A stretch of DNA of 61,758 nt from Streptomyces huasconensis (GTDB lineage Bacteria; Actinomycetota; Actinomycetes; Streptomycetales; Streptomycetaceae): contig RBWT01000019.1 in the NCBI GenBank assembly GCA_004010275.1, positions 1-61,758 of the forward strand, in the 5' to 3' direction. The notes beneath the pieces were generated by a model. It made no database searches. It saw only the letters and a program-made list of their open reading frames with translations, and was not told where the DNA came from. A program made the translations under genes and the position numbers. Positions 48,314-57,619 of the stretch are shown piece after piece; position 1 is the first letter of the stretch; each line of letters opens with the position of its first letter.

Positions 48314-49480
48314 TCAGGCGGTGGTGCGGAAGGGGCCGGTGACCTCGTAGGTGATGCCGCCGGAGGAGCTGCCGGACGTACCGCGCTGGCTGGAGAAGTA
48401 CAGCCGCTTGCCGTCCGGGGAGAAGGCCGGGCCGGTGATCTCGGAGCTGGACTGGCCGGTGACGCGCAGGAAGGGGGCCACGGTCTCGGCGGGGGTGATG
48501 ACGCAGATCTCCATGTTGCCGCCGTCCTCGGCGACGAACAGGTCTCCCGAGGAGCTGCTGGTGACGTTGTCGACACCGGTCAGGGGCGCGCTGCCGTTGG
48601 TGACGAGGCTGTCGTCGTAGGCGAGTTCGTACGTGCTGTCGCGCAGGTTGAGCCGCCAGACGCGGTTGTCGCCCTTGGTGGTGAACCAGACGGTGTCGGA
48701 GGCGTAGTGGCAGCCCTCGCCGCCGTTGAAGATCTTGGCGCCGGACACCTGATCGCGGGTGTAGGTGGGAGAGCCGTCCGGGTCGGGCACGTTCGCCCAG
48801 GTGAAGGAGCCGGAGGTGCCGCTGCCTGCGACGAGTACCTGGAGGGTCCCGGAGGACAGGTCGCCCCAGGTGGTCGGGGTGAACCGGTAGAAGCAGCCGT
48901 CCGACTCGTCCTCGGTCAGGTAGATCGCCTTGCGCACGGGGTCGGCGGCGGCCGCCTCGTGCTTGAACTGGCCCATCGCGCCCCGGCGGACGGCGGCCTT
49001 CGTGCCCCACGGGTCGGTCTCGTAGACGTAGCCGCGGCTGACTTCCTCGCACGACAGCCAGGTGTTCCACGGGGTGGCCCCGCCCGCGCAGTTGTTGCGG
49101 GTGTTGGCCAGGACCCGGTAGGCACCCGTGACGGAGCCGGCGGAGTTGAACTTGACGGCGCTCGCCCCGCCACCCGTGGCAAGCTCGGAGTTGGACACGT
49201 ATATCCAGCCCGTACCGTCGGCGAAACAGGCGCCGCCGTCAGGGGCTCCGTGCCACGTGTACGAGGTGCCGGAAACCGTCCGGCCCGAGCGGGCTATGAC
49301 ACGGCTGGTGAAGCCGGACGGCAACATGATGCCGTTGCTGTCGGCGGCCAGCAGGCCGCCGTAGGGGCCGGGGCCGTTCTGAGCCGGGGCCGCGTAGGCG
49401 GCGCCGTGCATGAGCGTGCCTCCGAAGACGGCGGCAGAGGTGCCGAACACCGCACCACGCAGGAAGTTGCGACGGTCCAC
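48314..49480 (-). CDS. Tat-exported PhoX/DUF839 family protein
   Basis: 388 residues from GTG 49480 (GTAGGAG 5 bases upstream), intact. Twin-arginine signal VDRRNFLRGAVFGTSAAVFG ending near AAYA. The mature chain has PhoX-like signatures: TWHGAPDGGACFADGTGWIYVS-type strands, NNCAGGATPWNTWLSCEEVS, GQFKHEAAAAD, YLTEDESDGCFYRF, ADGGNMEI-like acidic loop and ITGPAFSPDGKRLYFSSQRG. PhoX proteins are Fe/Ca phosphatases; the acidic metal ligands and WLSCEE block are present. Phosphatase activity is likely but unproved. Probably phosphate-regulated in relatives. Confidence 0.85.
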   Translation of the reverse strand: MDRRNFLRGAVFGTSAAVFGGTLMHGAAYAAPAQNGPGPYGGLLAADSNGIMLPSGFTSRVIARSGRTVSGTSYTWHGAPDGGACFADGTGWIYVSNSELATGGGASAVKFNSAGSVTGAYRVLANTRNNCAGGATPWNTWLSCEEVSRGYVYETDPWGTKAAVRRGAMGQFKHEAAAADPVRKAIYLTEDESDGCFYRFTPTTWGDLSSGTLQVLVAGSGTSGSFTWANVPDPDGSPTYTRDQVSGAKIFNGGEGCHYASDTVWFTTKGDNRVWRLNLRDSTYELAYDDSLVTNGSAPLTGVDNVTSSSSGDLFVAEDGGNMEICVITPAETVAPFLRVTGQSSSEITGPAFSPDGKRLYFSSQRGTSGSSSGGITYEVTGPFRTTA

Positions 49481-49764
49481 AGATACTCCTACACCGAGAA
49501 ACGAACGATGAGTTGACGGGCGTCGCCGACTGGTCACAGGGACCGTAGGGGCCCGGCCGGGCAGGGGCAGGGACGAGCAAGCCAACTTTTTCCGACGAAC
49601 CGGTGCGCGAGCGGGATACGGAGGTTGCTGTTCCGGTGCCAAGTGAAGTGTGGGGGAACGTCTGTGATCCGAGCGACATGTGGTGTTCACGGGACGGGGC
49701 TCGGCGGCGGGCGTACGGGGGGTGTCGAGGCGGGTGTCGAGCCCTTCATGTCAGTGGCGACACG

Positions 49765-49770
49765 TAGCCT
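49765..49770 (+). promoter_or_regulatory. leaderless -10 element TAGCCT
   Basis: TAGCCT ends 6 bp before the ATG at 49777, matching the TANNNT spacing for leaderless transcripts; no ribosome site is visible ahead of this start. Confidence 0.45.
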
Positions 49771-49776
49771 TGCCGC

Positions 49777-50136
49777 ATGAGTGATCTTTACGAACTCCAG
49801 CTCGCTCTCGACTTCCCCGACTCCCTCTCCGCCGCTGATCTCGACCTGTTGCGCTGGCACTTGGGCGAGGGCCAGGATGCCGTGCCGGATGGAGCGGAGG
49901 ATGCGGAGGAGTATCCGCTGCTGTCCTCGCGAGGGCCGGCCCAGCACATCGGCGGGGCCCTGGTCGGCGACCTCTGCCGCAGTGCCCGAGGCTGGGCGCT
50001 CACCGCTCGGCAAGAAGTACACCCCGACGAATTCGACGACCTCCATCGCCTCTTGGCGTGGCTTGCCGCGCGAGCGACGACGGTGGGCGCCGTCGGCCGT
50101 CTGGTTTCTACGAGGCCGAAGTCCCCGACAAACTGA
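49777..50136 (+). CDS. protein of unknown function, C-terminus uncertain
   Basis: Starts MSDLYELQLALDFPDSLSAA DLDLLRWHLGEGQ and continues LLSSRGPAQHIGGALVGDLC and LTARQEVHPDEFDDLHRLLA WLAARATTVG. The intact frame stops at 50136, but coding-like text FYEAEVPDKLIEL follows in the next frame near 50105-50145, so the gene probably extends tens of residues further after an indel near 50100. Mixed alpha/beta, soluble; I recognise a recurring Streptomyces pattern but no function. Confidence 0.6.
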   Translation: MSDLYELQLALDFPDSLSAADLDLLRWHLGEGQDAVPDGAEDAEEYPLLSSRGPAQHIGGALVGDLCRSARGWALTARQEVHPDEFDDLHRLLAWLAARATTVGAVGRLVSTRPKSPTN

Positions 50137-50233
50137 TCGAGTTGGTCCTCAGCTGTGCCGGAAGGCCGCAGGATTACGCGACGGAAGCTCCCGGTTTCAG
50201 CGGTCGAGAATCCGCACCATGCGTGCAACGGCC

Positions 50234-50259
50234 CCCGCCGCGCGAGAGCACGCGGCGGG
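50234..50259. terminator. hairpin terminator downstream of the cyanate operon
   Basis: Perfect 9-bp arms CCCGCCGCG and CGCGGCGGG with an 8-base loop, 70 bp past the stop of the nucleoside deaminase gene on the minus strand; also downstream of the + strand unknown gene. Confidence 0.6.
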
Positions 50260-50328
50260 AGCCGGCCTCGTATCAGCGTCTCCGCGCGATCGTAGCCGAC
50301 GCGCAGGCGCCGGCCGCGATCACCTGGG

Positions 50329-50829
50329 TCACCCGGCGGTGGGAGTGCCCGCCACGCGGCGCTCGCCGCCGTTGCGCTCCTGCCAGAGGCGGTACACCTC
50401 GACGGCGTCCTCGCGCTCCTCGTGGCGCATCGGCATCCGGCGTTCCTGCCAGGGCTTGGCGAACTCGTCGTAGAAAGTGTTCAGTTCGAAGTACTTGCGG
50501 TCGTCGACGTAGTGCGGCTCGTAGGCGTCACGGGTGGTGAGGAAGACGACCTCGTCCGGCGAGCAGTAGTACAGCGAGCCCAGGCACATCGGGCAGGGGT
50601 GTGCGAGGACGTAGATGGTGGTGCCGGTCAGGTGCTCGGTGCCCAGCTTGGTGCAGGCCTCGCGGATGGCGAGGATCTCCGCGTGTGCGGTGGGGTCACT
50701 GGTCTGGGCGACCTTGTTCGGGCTCTCGGCGAGGATCTCGCCGTCCTTGACGATGACGGTCGCGAACGGGCGGCCGCCCTCGGCGACGTTCTGGCGGGCG
50801 ATGTCGATGGTGCGCTGGACGAAGTCCAT
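50329..50829 (-). CDS. nucleoside/nucleobase deaminase (CDA superfamily) in the cyanate operon
   Basis: 166 residues, intact, GGAGGACC just before the ATG. Zinc motif TAHAEILAI (His49, Glu51) and PCPMCLG (Cys79, Cys82) define a cytidine-deaminase-fold enzyme of the guanine-deaminase/TadA-like branch; the long C-terminal part (YEPHYVDDRKYFELNTFYDE FAKPWQERR) is guanine-deaminase-like. 42 bp after cynS on the same strand, so almost surely co-transcribed with cynTS. A deaminase is not part of the classical cyn operon. Confidence 0.88.
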   Translation of the reverse strand: MDFVQRTIDIARQNVAEGGRPFATVIVKDGEILAESPNKVAQTSDPTAHAEILAIREACTKLGTEHLTGTTIYVLAHPCPMCLGSLYYCSPDEVVFLTTRDAYEPHYVDDRKYFELNTFYDEFAKPWQERRMPMRHEEREDAVEVYRLWQERNGGERRVAGTPTAG

Positions 50830-50871
50830 GGAGGTCCTCCGGGGGGGGGGTAGGGCAGGCGGCTTCGCGAA

Positions 50872-51342
50872 TCAGAAGGGCTTGGTCGGCAAGTACTTGC
50901 CGTCCAGCGTGATGACGGCGCGCTCGCCGCCCTCGGGGTCGGCGACCTTCTTCACGTCGAGCTTGAAGTTGATCGCGGAGATGATGCCGTCGCCGAACTC
51001 CTCGTGGACCAGGGCCTTGAGGGTGGTGCCGTAGACCTGGAGCATCTCGTAGAAGCGGTACATGGTCGGGTCGGTGGGAATGCGGTTCGGCATCGAGCCA
51101 CGCACCGGGATGGTCTGCAGAAGGAGCGCCGCGTCGTCGTCCAGGCCCAGCAGCTCGGCGACGGCCTGGGCGGACCTCTCCGGCAGCGGGTGCTGGCCGA
51201 GGACAGCGGCGGTGGTGAAGGCCACCGACAGGCCCGAGGCCTCCGCGATCTGCTGCCAGGAAAGGTTCTTGCGGGTCTTCGCCGCGACGGCCTCGGCGGC
51301 GAGGGCTTCACGCGCGGTCTGCTCGAACTGTGCCTGCACCAT
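50872..51342 (-). CDS. cynS: cyanate hydratase (cyanase)
   Basis: 156 residues, intact. Converts cyanate plus bicarbonate to ammonia and two CO2 in a decamer. Catalytic residues Arg96, Glu99 and Ser122 occupy exactly the numbering of E. coli CynS ([24 protein letters not shown]); N-terminal HTH-like helices [29 protein letters not shown] are typical. AAGGA is about 10 bases before ATG 51342. Second gene of the cynT-cynS-deaminase unit. Confidence 0.97.
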   Translation of the reverse strand: MVQAQFEQTAREALAAEAVAAKTRKNLSWQQIAEASGLSVAFTTAAVLGQHPLPERSAQAVAELLGLDDDAALLLQTIPVRGSMPNRIPTDPTMYRFYEMLQVYGTTLKALVHEEFGDGIISAINFKLDVKKVADPEGGERAVITLDGKYLPTKPF

Positions 51343-51404
51343 GATCAATACATCCTTTTTCGGGGGAACGTCACTCAGGTACGAGTGCTGGAGTGGGGGA
51401 GGGG

Positions 51405-51992
51405 TCAGGCCGCGGGCGCGGCGGGAGCGGCGGTCAGGTCGTCGACGCGGCCCGCGGGGATGTCGTAGACCCAGCCGTGCAAGGCCACCTTCCCGTCCGC
51501 CAGGGCCTTGGCGACCGAGGGGTGGGTGGCCAGGTTCGTCAGCTGGGCGAGCACGTTCTGTCGCACCAGTGCGGGAACGCCGCCGGCTGCGGCGGTACGG
51601 GCGACCGAGGCGGCGGCGAGCCGGAGCCAGTCGGCGACCGCCGGGGCACCGCTGAGGTCGTGGTCCTCGGCGAGGGCGGTCATCGCGCCGCACGCGGAGT
51701 GACCGCAGACGACGATGTCCTTGACACCCAGTGCGGCGACGGCGTACTCGATGCTCGCCGTGACACCGTCGGCGCCGGGGGCGTAGGCGGGTACGAGATT
51801 GCCGGCGGTGCGGATGACGAACAGGTCGCCCGGCTCGGCGCTGGTGATCAGCTCGGGGACGACGCGGGCGTCGGAGCAGCTGATGAACAGGGTGTGGGGG
51901 GTGTGATGTGAGGCCAGACGCGTGAAGAGCTTCGCCTTGGCCGGGAAGGTTTCCCGCTGGAATCGGGCGACGCCCTCGGTGAGGTCCTGCAT
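51405..51992 (-). CDS. cynT: beta-class carbonic anhydrase
   Basis: 195 residues from ATG 51992, GAGGAGAG 5 bases upstream. Zinc ligands and dyad: CSDAR (Cys39, Asp41, Arg43) and CGHSACGAM (His98, Cys101). Supplies bicarbonate to cyanase and prevents its loss as CO2. First gene of the operon, 62 bp before cynS, divergent from cynR. Intact. Confidence 0.95.
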   Translation of the reverse strand: MQDLTEGVARFQRETFPAKAKLFTRLASHHTPHTLFISCSDARVVPELITSAEPGDLFVIRTAGNLVPAYAPGADGVTASIEYAVAALGVKDIVVCGHSACGAMTALAEDHDLSGAPAVADWLRLAAASVARTAAAGGVPALVRQNVLAQLTNLATHPSVAKALADGKVALHGWVYDIPAGRVDDLTAAPAAPAA

Positions 51993-52055
51993 GGTCACTC
52001 TCCTCGGGTGGTGGCCGACCCGTCTGGGCCGGTGCAACCACCTTGCATGACCTGG

Positions 52056-52108
52056 ATCTATAGTGTCCAAGAGATGCTAAGCATGGAAGTCATCGACCCC
52101 ATCTATAG
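52056..52108. promoter_or_regulatory. cynT/cynR divergent control region
   Basis: Two copies of ATCTATAG (52056-52063 and 52101-52108) flank an 11-bp perfect palindrome ATGCTAAGCAT (52074-52084). TATAGT/TATAGA inside the repeats can serve as -10 elements in each direction; the right-hand one lies only 7 bp before the cynR ATG, implying a leaderless cynR mRNA. The palindrome is the likely CynR site. Confidence 0.5.
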
Positions 52109-52116
52109 TCGGGTCC

Positions 52117-53028
52117 ATGGCTGCTCTCGAACTACGTCACCTGCGTTACTTGCTCGCCGTCGCCGAACACGGCAGCTTCACGCGCGCCGCCGAAGAGCTG
52201 CACATCTCCCAGCCCACGCTCTCCCAGCAGATCAAGCAGCTGGAGCGGTCCCTGGGCGTGCAGCTGCTGGACCGCACCGGCCGCACGGTGCGCCTCACCG
52301 ACGCCGGTGTCGTCTACACCGACCATGCCCGGCGCGCACTGCGTGACCTGGCCGCCGCGGAACGCGCCGTCCACGACGTCCAAGATCTCTCCCGCGGCCA
52401 CCTGCGTCTGGGCGTCACCCCGACGTTCACCGCCTATCTGATCGGCCCACTCCTCGCCGAGCTGCACACCCGCCACCCCGGCATCAGCCTCTCCCTAATG
52501 GAGACGACGCAGGACCGCATCGAAGCGGCCCTGCCTCGCCGACGACCTCGACCTCGGCATCGCCTTCGCCGGCCCCCACCTTCCCGGCATCGGGGCCACC
52601 GCGCTCTTCACCGAGACGCTCACACTGGTCACCGGCACCCGACAGCCCGGCGCCGACTCTGCCGCGCCGCTACCGGTAAGGGAACTCGCCGACCGGCAAC
52701 TGGCCCTGCTCAGCGGCGACTTCGCCACACGTGGTCACATCGACGCGTACTTCACCCGCCACCGGGCCACCCCACGTATCACGGTCGAGGCCAACTCCAT
52801 CCAGGCTCTCACCGAGATCGTCCAGCGCACCGGCCTGGCCACCGTTCTGCCCGACGCCATCACCCACGACCACCCCCACCTGACCCCTGTCCCTCTCGAT
52901 CCGCCCCTTCCGGCCCGCACCGTCACCCTTCAGCACCGTGAAGGGGCCTACCGCAGCGCTGCACCCGCGCCTTCACGCAGCTCACCCACGACATCGTCCG
53001 CACCCGCGGCTACACACCTGCCCCATAG
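52117..53028 (+). CDS. cynR: LysR-family regulator of the cyanate operon, two frameshifts
   Basis: About 303 residues. [51 protein letters not shown], linker helix, then [20 protein letters not shown] and, after a frame change near 52533, [40 protein letters not shown] and [16 protein letters not shown] second change near 52955 leads to [20 protein letters not shown] and a TAG at 53026-53028. Divergent from cynT as in E. coli; predicted to activate cynTS with cyanate as inducer. Confidence 0.88.
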
Positions 53029-53052
53029 CCGTACGGCTGGGGCCGTGAGCGA

Positions 53053-53094
53053 GCGGGGCCGGTAACCATGTCGATGTCGGTGCACCGGCCCCGC
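53053..53094. terminator. bidirectional terminator hairpin
   Basis: Perfect 11-bp arms GCGGGGCCGGT (53053-53063) and ACCGGCCCCGC (53084-53094) with a 20-base loop, between the convergent cynR and arginine-deiminase genes. Confidence 0.6.
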
Positions 53095-53103
53095 CGGAAG
53101 GTG

Positions 53104-55056
53104 TTACGCCGTGGGCCACCACGGGGCCCGGGCGTCCCGCAGCGTGTTGGTGCCGCAGTGCACCTCACCCATGCCGAGGTGATACGTGTACCAGTCGTCG
53201 ATGTAGGCCGTGGTGAACCCCGCCTTCGCGTACACGGAGTTCACCGCCTCCGTGAAGATGTCCTTGCCGCCGACGACGGGACCCCACTGCTTGGGCGCCA
53301 GATAGCGGGTCGGGCTCAGCAGGACGCCGTTGACCGCGCCGGGGACGTACGCGCTGTTCGGCCGGACGGCGGCGGCGCCCCTGGCACCGTCCGCGGAACC
53401 CCGGCCGCCGCGCGCCTCGTCGGCGCCACGCAGCTGGCTGAACTGCTCCAGGGTCTGCGGGCCCATGCGGCGCAGCTTGCGGCTGCCGCTGAGGCCTTCG
53501 CTCTCGTAGGAGTCCCGCGTGTACAGGCCGGGCACCCTGACGATCTCCGCGTCGGTGACGCCGGTCTCCCGCTTGAGGATGGCCAGGTTGGCCTCGATGC
53601 GTTCGGCCGCCACCTTGTTGTCGGTGTGGAACGAGGCCTTGGCGAGCACCTGGTCGATGGTTTCCTTCGGGGCGGGGATGTCGCTGCCGCGCGGGACGGA
53701 GAACATCTTCATGGCGCCGTGCCCGTCCCGCTTCGCCTTGCGCAGGAGTTCCACCCCCGCGGCCGGGTCGGCGACACCGATGCGCCAGCCGCGCTCGGTG
53801 TCGGCAGGCAGGAACTGCACGAACTCGTCCACATGCCCGACCGACAGCCACGACGTGTCGAGCAGCAGCGGCGCCTGCACTCCCTGCGAGGACAGGAACG
53901 TACGCATCGACTTGGCGGGCTTGGCCCCGGAGTCCGCCCGGTAGCCCTGGATGATGCGGCCTGCCGGGTAGCTCTTGCCGTTCAGCGTGTACGGCGGAAT
54001 GGTCTCCAGGTTGCCCATGGAGTTGAGCGTCCACTCCTCGTTCGCCGTCGGCTTGCCGACCTGCACCACGCCCACGTCCGGGCCGCGCAGCTTCTCGAAC
54101 AGCTCACGGCCCGCCGCCCGGTCGGGCTGCGCGGACCGGATCATGACCCGCATCGTGTGCTGCTTCCCGCCGGGACCCGGGACGCTCGCGTAGGCCGGCT
54201 CGACGAAGTCCTGCGCCCACGGGTCGCCGTACTTGGTGAAGGTCGTCAGCGGTTTGCCGATGCCTGCGTCCTTCACCTGCGCGGCCAGTTCCTTGACGAA
54301 CGCGCGCTGGTCACGGCCGTAGGAACCGGCGCCCTTCACCTTGGTGACGAGCACCTCCTCGGCCCGCTGCAGGTGATGGTGTGTCAGAACGGGCGCGGTG
54401 CGCAGCACGACGTCGTCGGAGCGGGACGTGTCGCCGCCGGTCACCGTGAACCGGACCTTCACCTCTCCGTTCCACTTCCGCGCGTCGCGCACCACGTCCG
54501 TGGCCTCGACGCCCAACTCGACGCCGGTACGCAGCTCCGCGGCCGACAACCGGTCGGTGGCCCGCAGCAGGGACCAGCGGCCGTCGCGCTTGATGAACAG
54601 GCGGGCCTTCCCGGCGCGGGCACCGGCGCCGATCGCCTTGACGGTGCCGTGGCTGCCCGCCGGGGTCCCGGTCAGCGGCACGGTCCGCAGACGGGCCAGG
54701 TCGGCGGCGTCACGCGTTCCGTTGATCTTGGTGTCGGACCCGTCGTTGCACTGGGCCAGCTTCTTGTCCGACAGCGGCCTGCCGCGGGCGTCCTTGACCG
54801 GGCAGCGCTTCGCGTCGTCGTCGACAGTCGGCAGCACGATCGCGCCGCGCCGCGCCGTCCAGGTGTTCTCGCCCGCCGAGTCGCTCGTACCCTCCACGTC
54901 GATGCTGCCGTCCCGGTTCACGTCGGCGCGCAGATCGGGCACGTGGGCCGGTGCGTCCGGGGTGTCGGCTTCGGCCATGGCCGTGGCTCCCGTGGCCGCG
55001 AGCATCCCGGCTATACCGGTCGCGAGAGCGACGTTTCTCCATCTGTGCGTACGCAC
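53104..55056 (-). CDS. secreted protein-arginine deiminase (PAD family)
   Basis: 650 residues, intact. Signal peptide MRTHRWRNVALATGIAGMLA then ATGATAMAEA; an EF-hand-like loop DVNRDGSIDVEG follows. The C-terminal PAD catalytic domain keeps all expected residues: Asp in DPWAQDFVEP (283), His408 and Asp410 in LSVGHVDEFVQF, and Cys634 in MGEVHCGTNTLR. Converts arginine residues in proteins to citrulline, calcium-dependent in animals. The family is mainly vertebrate with scattered bacterial members, several in Streptomyces. Substrate outside the cell unknown. No partner gene. Confidence 0.9.
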   Translation of the reverse strand: MRTHRWRNVALATGIAGMLAATGATAMAEADTPDAPAHVPDLRADVNRDGSIDVEGTSDSAGENTWTARRGAIVLPTVDDDAKRCPVKDARGRPLSDKKLAQCNDGSDTKINGTRDAADLARLRTVPLTGTPAGSHGTVKAIGAGARAGKARLFIKRDGRWSLLRATDRLSAAELRTGVELGVEATDVVRDARKWNGEVKVRFTVTGGDTSRSDDVVLRTAPVLTHHHLQRAEEVLVTKVKGAGSYGRDQRAFVKELAAQVKDAGIGKPLTTFTKYGDPWAQDFVEPAYASVPGPGGKQHTMRVMIRSAQPDRAAGRELFEKLRGPDVGVVQVGKPTANEEWTLNSMGNLETIPPYTLNGKSYPAGRIIQGYRADSGAKPAKSMRTFLSSQGVQAPLLLDTSWLSVGHVDEFVQFLPADTERGWRIGVADPAAGVELLRKAKRDGHGAMKMFSVPRGSDIPAPKETIDQVLAKASFHTDNKVAAERIEANLAILKRETGVTDAEIVRVPGLYTRDSYESEGLSGSRKLRRMGPQTLEQFSQLRGADEARGGRGSADGARGAAAVRPNSAYVPGAVNGVLLSPTRYLAPKQWGPVVGGKDIFTEAVNSVYAKAGFTTAYIDDWYTYHLGMGEVHCGTNTLRDARAPWWPTA

Positions 55057-55424
55057 AGTTCCCCTCCTTGTCCTCGGCTCTCCGGTCAGGTGGTCAGTCA
55101 GCGAGAGCCGTTGACCTTAAGGAGGTGCGCGGAAGCGCGGAGGTTGTCAGGTGTCGGGAATTGCGCGGAATCGTGATCAAGAAGAGGCAACTGGCGGCGC
55201 CGCCAGGGCAGGTGGCCGGCGCGCAAGAGGGTCGGAGGCCGTCTGCGGGGCTTGGGCGCACGGCGAGGCCAGGACGGACGAGTCCGGGTGTGAAGCCCTG
55301 GCGGGAGGGCTGCCCGCCCGCCGTCGCGAGTGCGTACGTAACAGAATTCGCCGAAACGCTTCTCCCGGTTCACACGCGGCTGGTGGGCTGACCGCGCTCA
55401 CCCCAACGATCACAGGAGGCATGC
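55057..55424. other. intergenic region between divergent genes
   Basis: 368 bp with no supported gene. Contains a PHO-box-like 11-mer at 55368-55378 near the PhoD operon; nothing else recognisable. Confidence 0.45.
55368..55378 (+). promoter_or_regulatory. PHO-box-like unit upstream of the PhoD operon
   Basis: GTTCACACGCG matches the Streptomyces PhoP direct-repeat unit G[GT]TCAYYYR[GC]G at 10 of 11 positions. Neighbouring 11-mers match poorly, so a full site of two or more units is not demonstrated. Confidence 0.35.
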
Positions 55425-56003
55425 GTGAATCTGGTCGTCAACGGCGACGCGGAGAGCGGGGCGGGCGGCACCGCCGACCCCGTCGCGGAGGTCCGCGGCT
55501 GGCAGGTCGCCCAGGGAGCCCCGGCGCTCGTCGCCTACAGCCTCGGCGGCGGCTACCCGACCGCGTCGGACCCCGGGCCCGCCCGGCGCGGCAGCCGCTT
55601 CTTCTCGGGCGGCAACAGCGCGCGTACCGCCCTGGTCCAGGACATCTCCCTGCCCAGGACCGGCCCCACCGGGCGCCGGGCCGTCGACTCGGGACGGGTG
55701 CGCTACACCCTGTCCGCCTGGCTCGGGGGCTACGCCGGGCAGGAGGACGGCGCACGGCGCTCGTGGAGTTCCGTGACGCCCAGGGCACGCCGGTCGCCCT
55801 GAGCGTGCTCGGCCCCGTCGGCGCCGCGGACCGGCAGGGCCGCACCGGCCTGCTGGAACGCACCGCCGAGGCCGCCGTACCGCCCACGGCCCGCTCGGCA
55901 CGGCTCCTCCTCGTCTTCACCCGCAGCGGCGGCGGCACCTCCAAGCGACGGCTACGCGGACGCCCTCTCCCTCACCCTCGACGCCCACGGAGGCCACCGA
56001 TGA
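55425..56003 (+). CDS. carbohydrate-binding-like protein, coupled to phoD, two frameshifts
   Basis: About 193 residues. GTG 55425 follows AGGAGG by 6 bases. Jelly-roll-like strands: NLVVNGDAESGAGGTADPVA, RGSRFFSGGNSARTALVQDI, VRYTLSAWLGGYAGQED and, after frame changes near 55755 and 55945, VEFRDAQGTPVALSVLGPV, ARLLLVFTRSGGGTS and DGYADALSLTLDAHGGHR. It ends at 56003, overlapping the phoD ATG by 4 bp. The pattern NGDAE...W resembles NPCBM/CBM-type modules. No signal peptide is visible although its partner is Tat-exported. Confidence 0.65.
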
Positions 56004-57563
56004 CCGTCAACCGCCGTGATCTGCTGAAGGCCGCCGCGGCCGCCGGCGCGCTGAACCTCGCCTGGCCGCTGGCCGCGGGCCTCACCCCCGCGCAGGCCCG
56101 GGAGGCCGCCGAGCGCCTGGGCGCGGAGTACGACCGGGCGCCGTTCACCCTTGGTGTGGCCTCCGGAGACCCCCAGCCCCACTCGGTGCTCCTGTGGACC
56201 AGACTCGCCCCCGAACCCCTCGCCGCCGAGCAGAGACTTCCCGAGGTCGTCGAGTCGTCTGGGTGGTCGCCAAGGACGCCCGGCTGCGGCACGTCGTCGC
56301 CCGCGGCACCGCCCCGCGTCCGCGACACTCGGCCACAGCGTGCACGTGCCGGTGAGCGGCCTCGCGCCCGGCCGCCACTACTGGTACGCGTTCACGGCAC
56401 TCGGCAGGACCAGCCGCGTCGGCCGTACGAGGACCGCGCCGCGCGGCCGCGTCTCCAGGGTCACTTTCGCCGCCGCCAACTGCCAGGCGTTCCACGACGG
56501 TTACTACGCCGCGCACCGCGGCATCGCCCGCGAGAACGTGGACTTCGTCGTACACCTCGGGGACTACATCTACGAGCACGGTCAGGTCGGCGGCGTACCG
56601 GAGACACACGTACGCGACCACGACGGGCCGGAGATCCTCACACTCGCCGACTACCGCAAGCGCCACGCCCTGTACAAGGGCGACAAGTCGCTGCGCGAGG
56701 CACACGCCGCCCACCCGTGGTTCCTTACCTGGGACGACCACGAGGTCGTCAACGACTACAGCGGGACCGGGGGAGGGGCCCCGTTCATGCGCCGCCGCGC
56801 AGCTGCCTACCAGGCGTGGTTCGAGCACATGCCGCACCGCGACTCCTTCGGCGGCATGGCCCTGCCCGACCCCGAGATCCACCGCGTACGCCGCTGGGGC
56901 GACCTGCTGGAACTGAGCGTCCTCGACCTGCGCTCGTACCGCTCCGCGCAGAACCTGCCCGACGGCACGATCCTCGGCGCCGAACAGAAGGCCTGGCTCA
57001 AGCGCACCGTCGACCGCGCCCCGGACTCCTGGCACGTGTGGGCCAACTCGATCATGCTGAGCCAGCTGCGGGGGAGGCCGGGCGGCTCATACATGTTCAC
57101 CGACCAGTGGGACGGCTTCCTCGCCGAGCGCAAGGAGGTCCTGGGACATGTGCACAAGAGCGGCCTGGAGGACCTGGTCGTCATCACCGGCGACTGGCAC
57201 TCGGCGTTCGTCGACGACATCCGCACCGACTTCGACCAGCCCGACTCGCCCCTGGTGGGCACGGAGTTCACCGCGCACTCGGTGACCTCCGGCGCGTACT
57301 CGCCCGAGTGGAACACGGCCAACGGCCCTCTCATGGGCAAGGCCAACCCGCACCTGAAGTACTTCGAGGGCAACCGGTACGGCTACGACGTATACGAGGT
57401 GACGCCCGAGCGCTTCACCACCCACATACGCGTCATCGGCGACCGCCGCGACCCGAACTCTCCGGTGACGACGCTGACGAAGTTCCACGTGGACCGCGGC
57501 AAGGCCGGCTCGTACGAGGACGAGGGGACGAAGGGGTCGCTTGCGCAGTACCGCAGGGACTAG
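56000..57563 (+). CDS. phoD: Tat-exported alkaline phosphatase PhoD, two frameshifts
   Basis: About 520 residues. Twin-arginine signal NRRDLLKAAAAAGALNLAWP then LAAGLTPAQA. GVASGDPQPHSVLLWTRLAP, a frame change near 56255 and another near 56322, then HSVHVPVSGLAPGRHYWYAF, ANCQAFHDGYYAAHRGIARE, FVVHLGDYIYEHG, TWDDHEVVNDYSG, VITGDWHSAFVDDI and EFTAHSVTSGAYSPEW. Metal ligands (Asp in LGDYIYE, DDHE, GDWH) are intact. A calcium/iron phosphodiesterase-phosphatase that scavenges phosphate from nucleotides, teichoic acids and phospholipid head groups. Confidence 0.92.
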
Positions 57564-57584
57564 TACTGGGACGGTGTCTACCGT

Positions 57585-57619
57585 GGCTGCTGGCTGCTGG
57601 CTGCTGGCTGCTGGCGGCT
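57585..57619. repeat. 7-bp tandem repeat (GGCTGCT)n
   Basis: Four perfect GGCTGCT units and one GGCGGCT, at the boundary between phoD and the degenerate transposase. Likely slippage-prone. Confidence 0.8.

Noticed and set aside
53068..55176. 702-residue open frame on the plus strand over the arginine-deiminase gene
   Set aside because: High-G+C shadow; all PAD motifs are on the minus strand.
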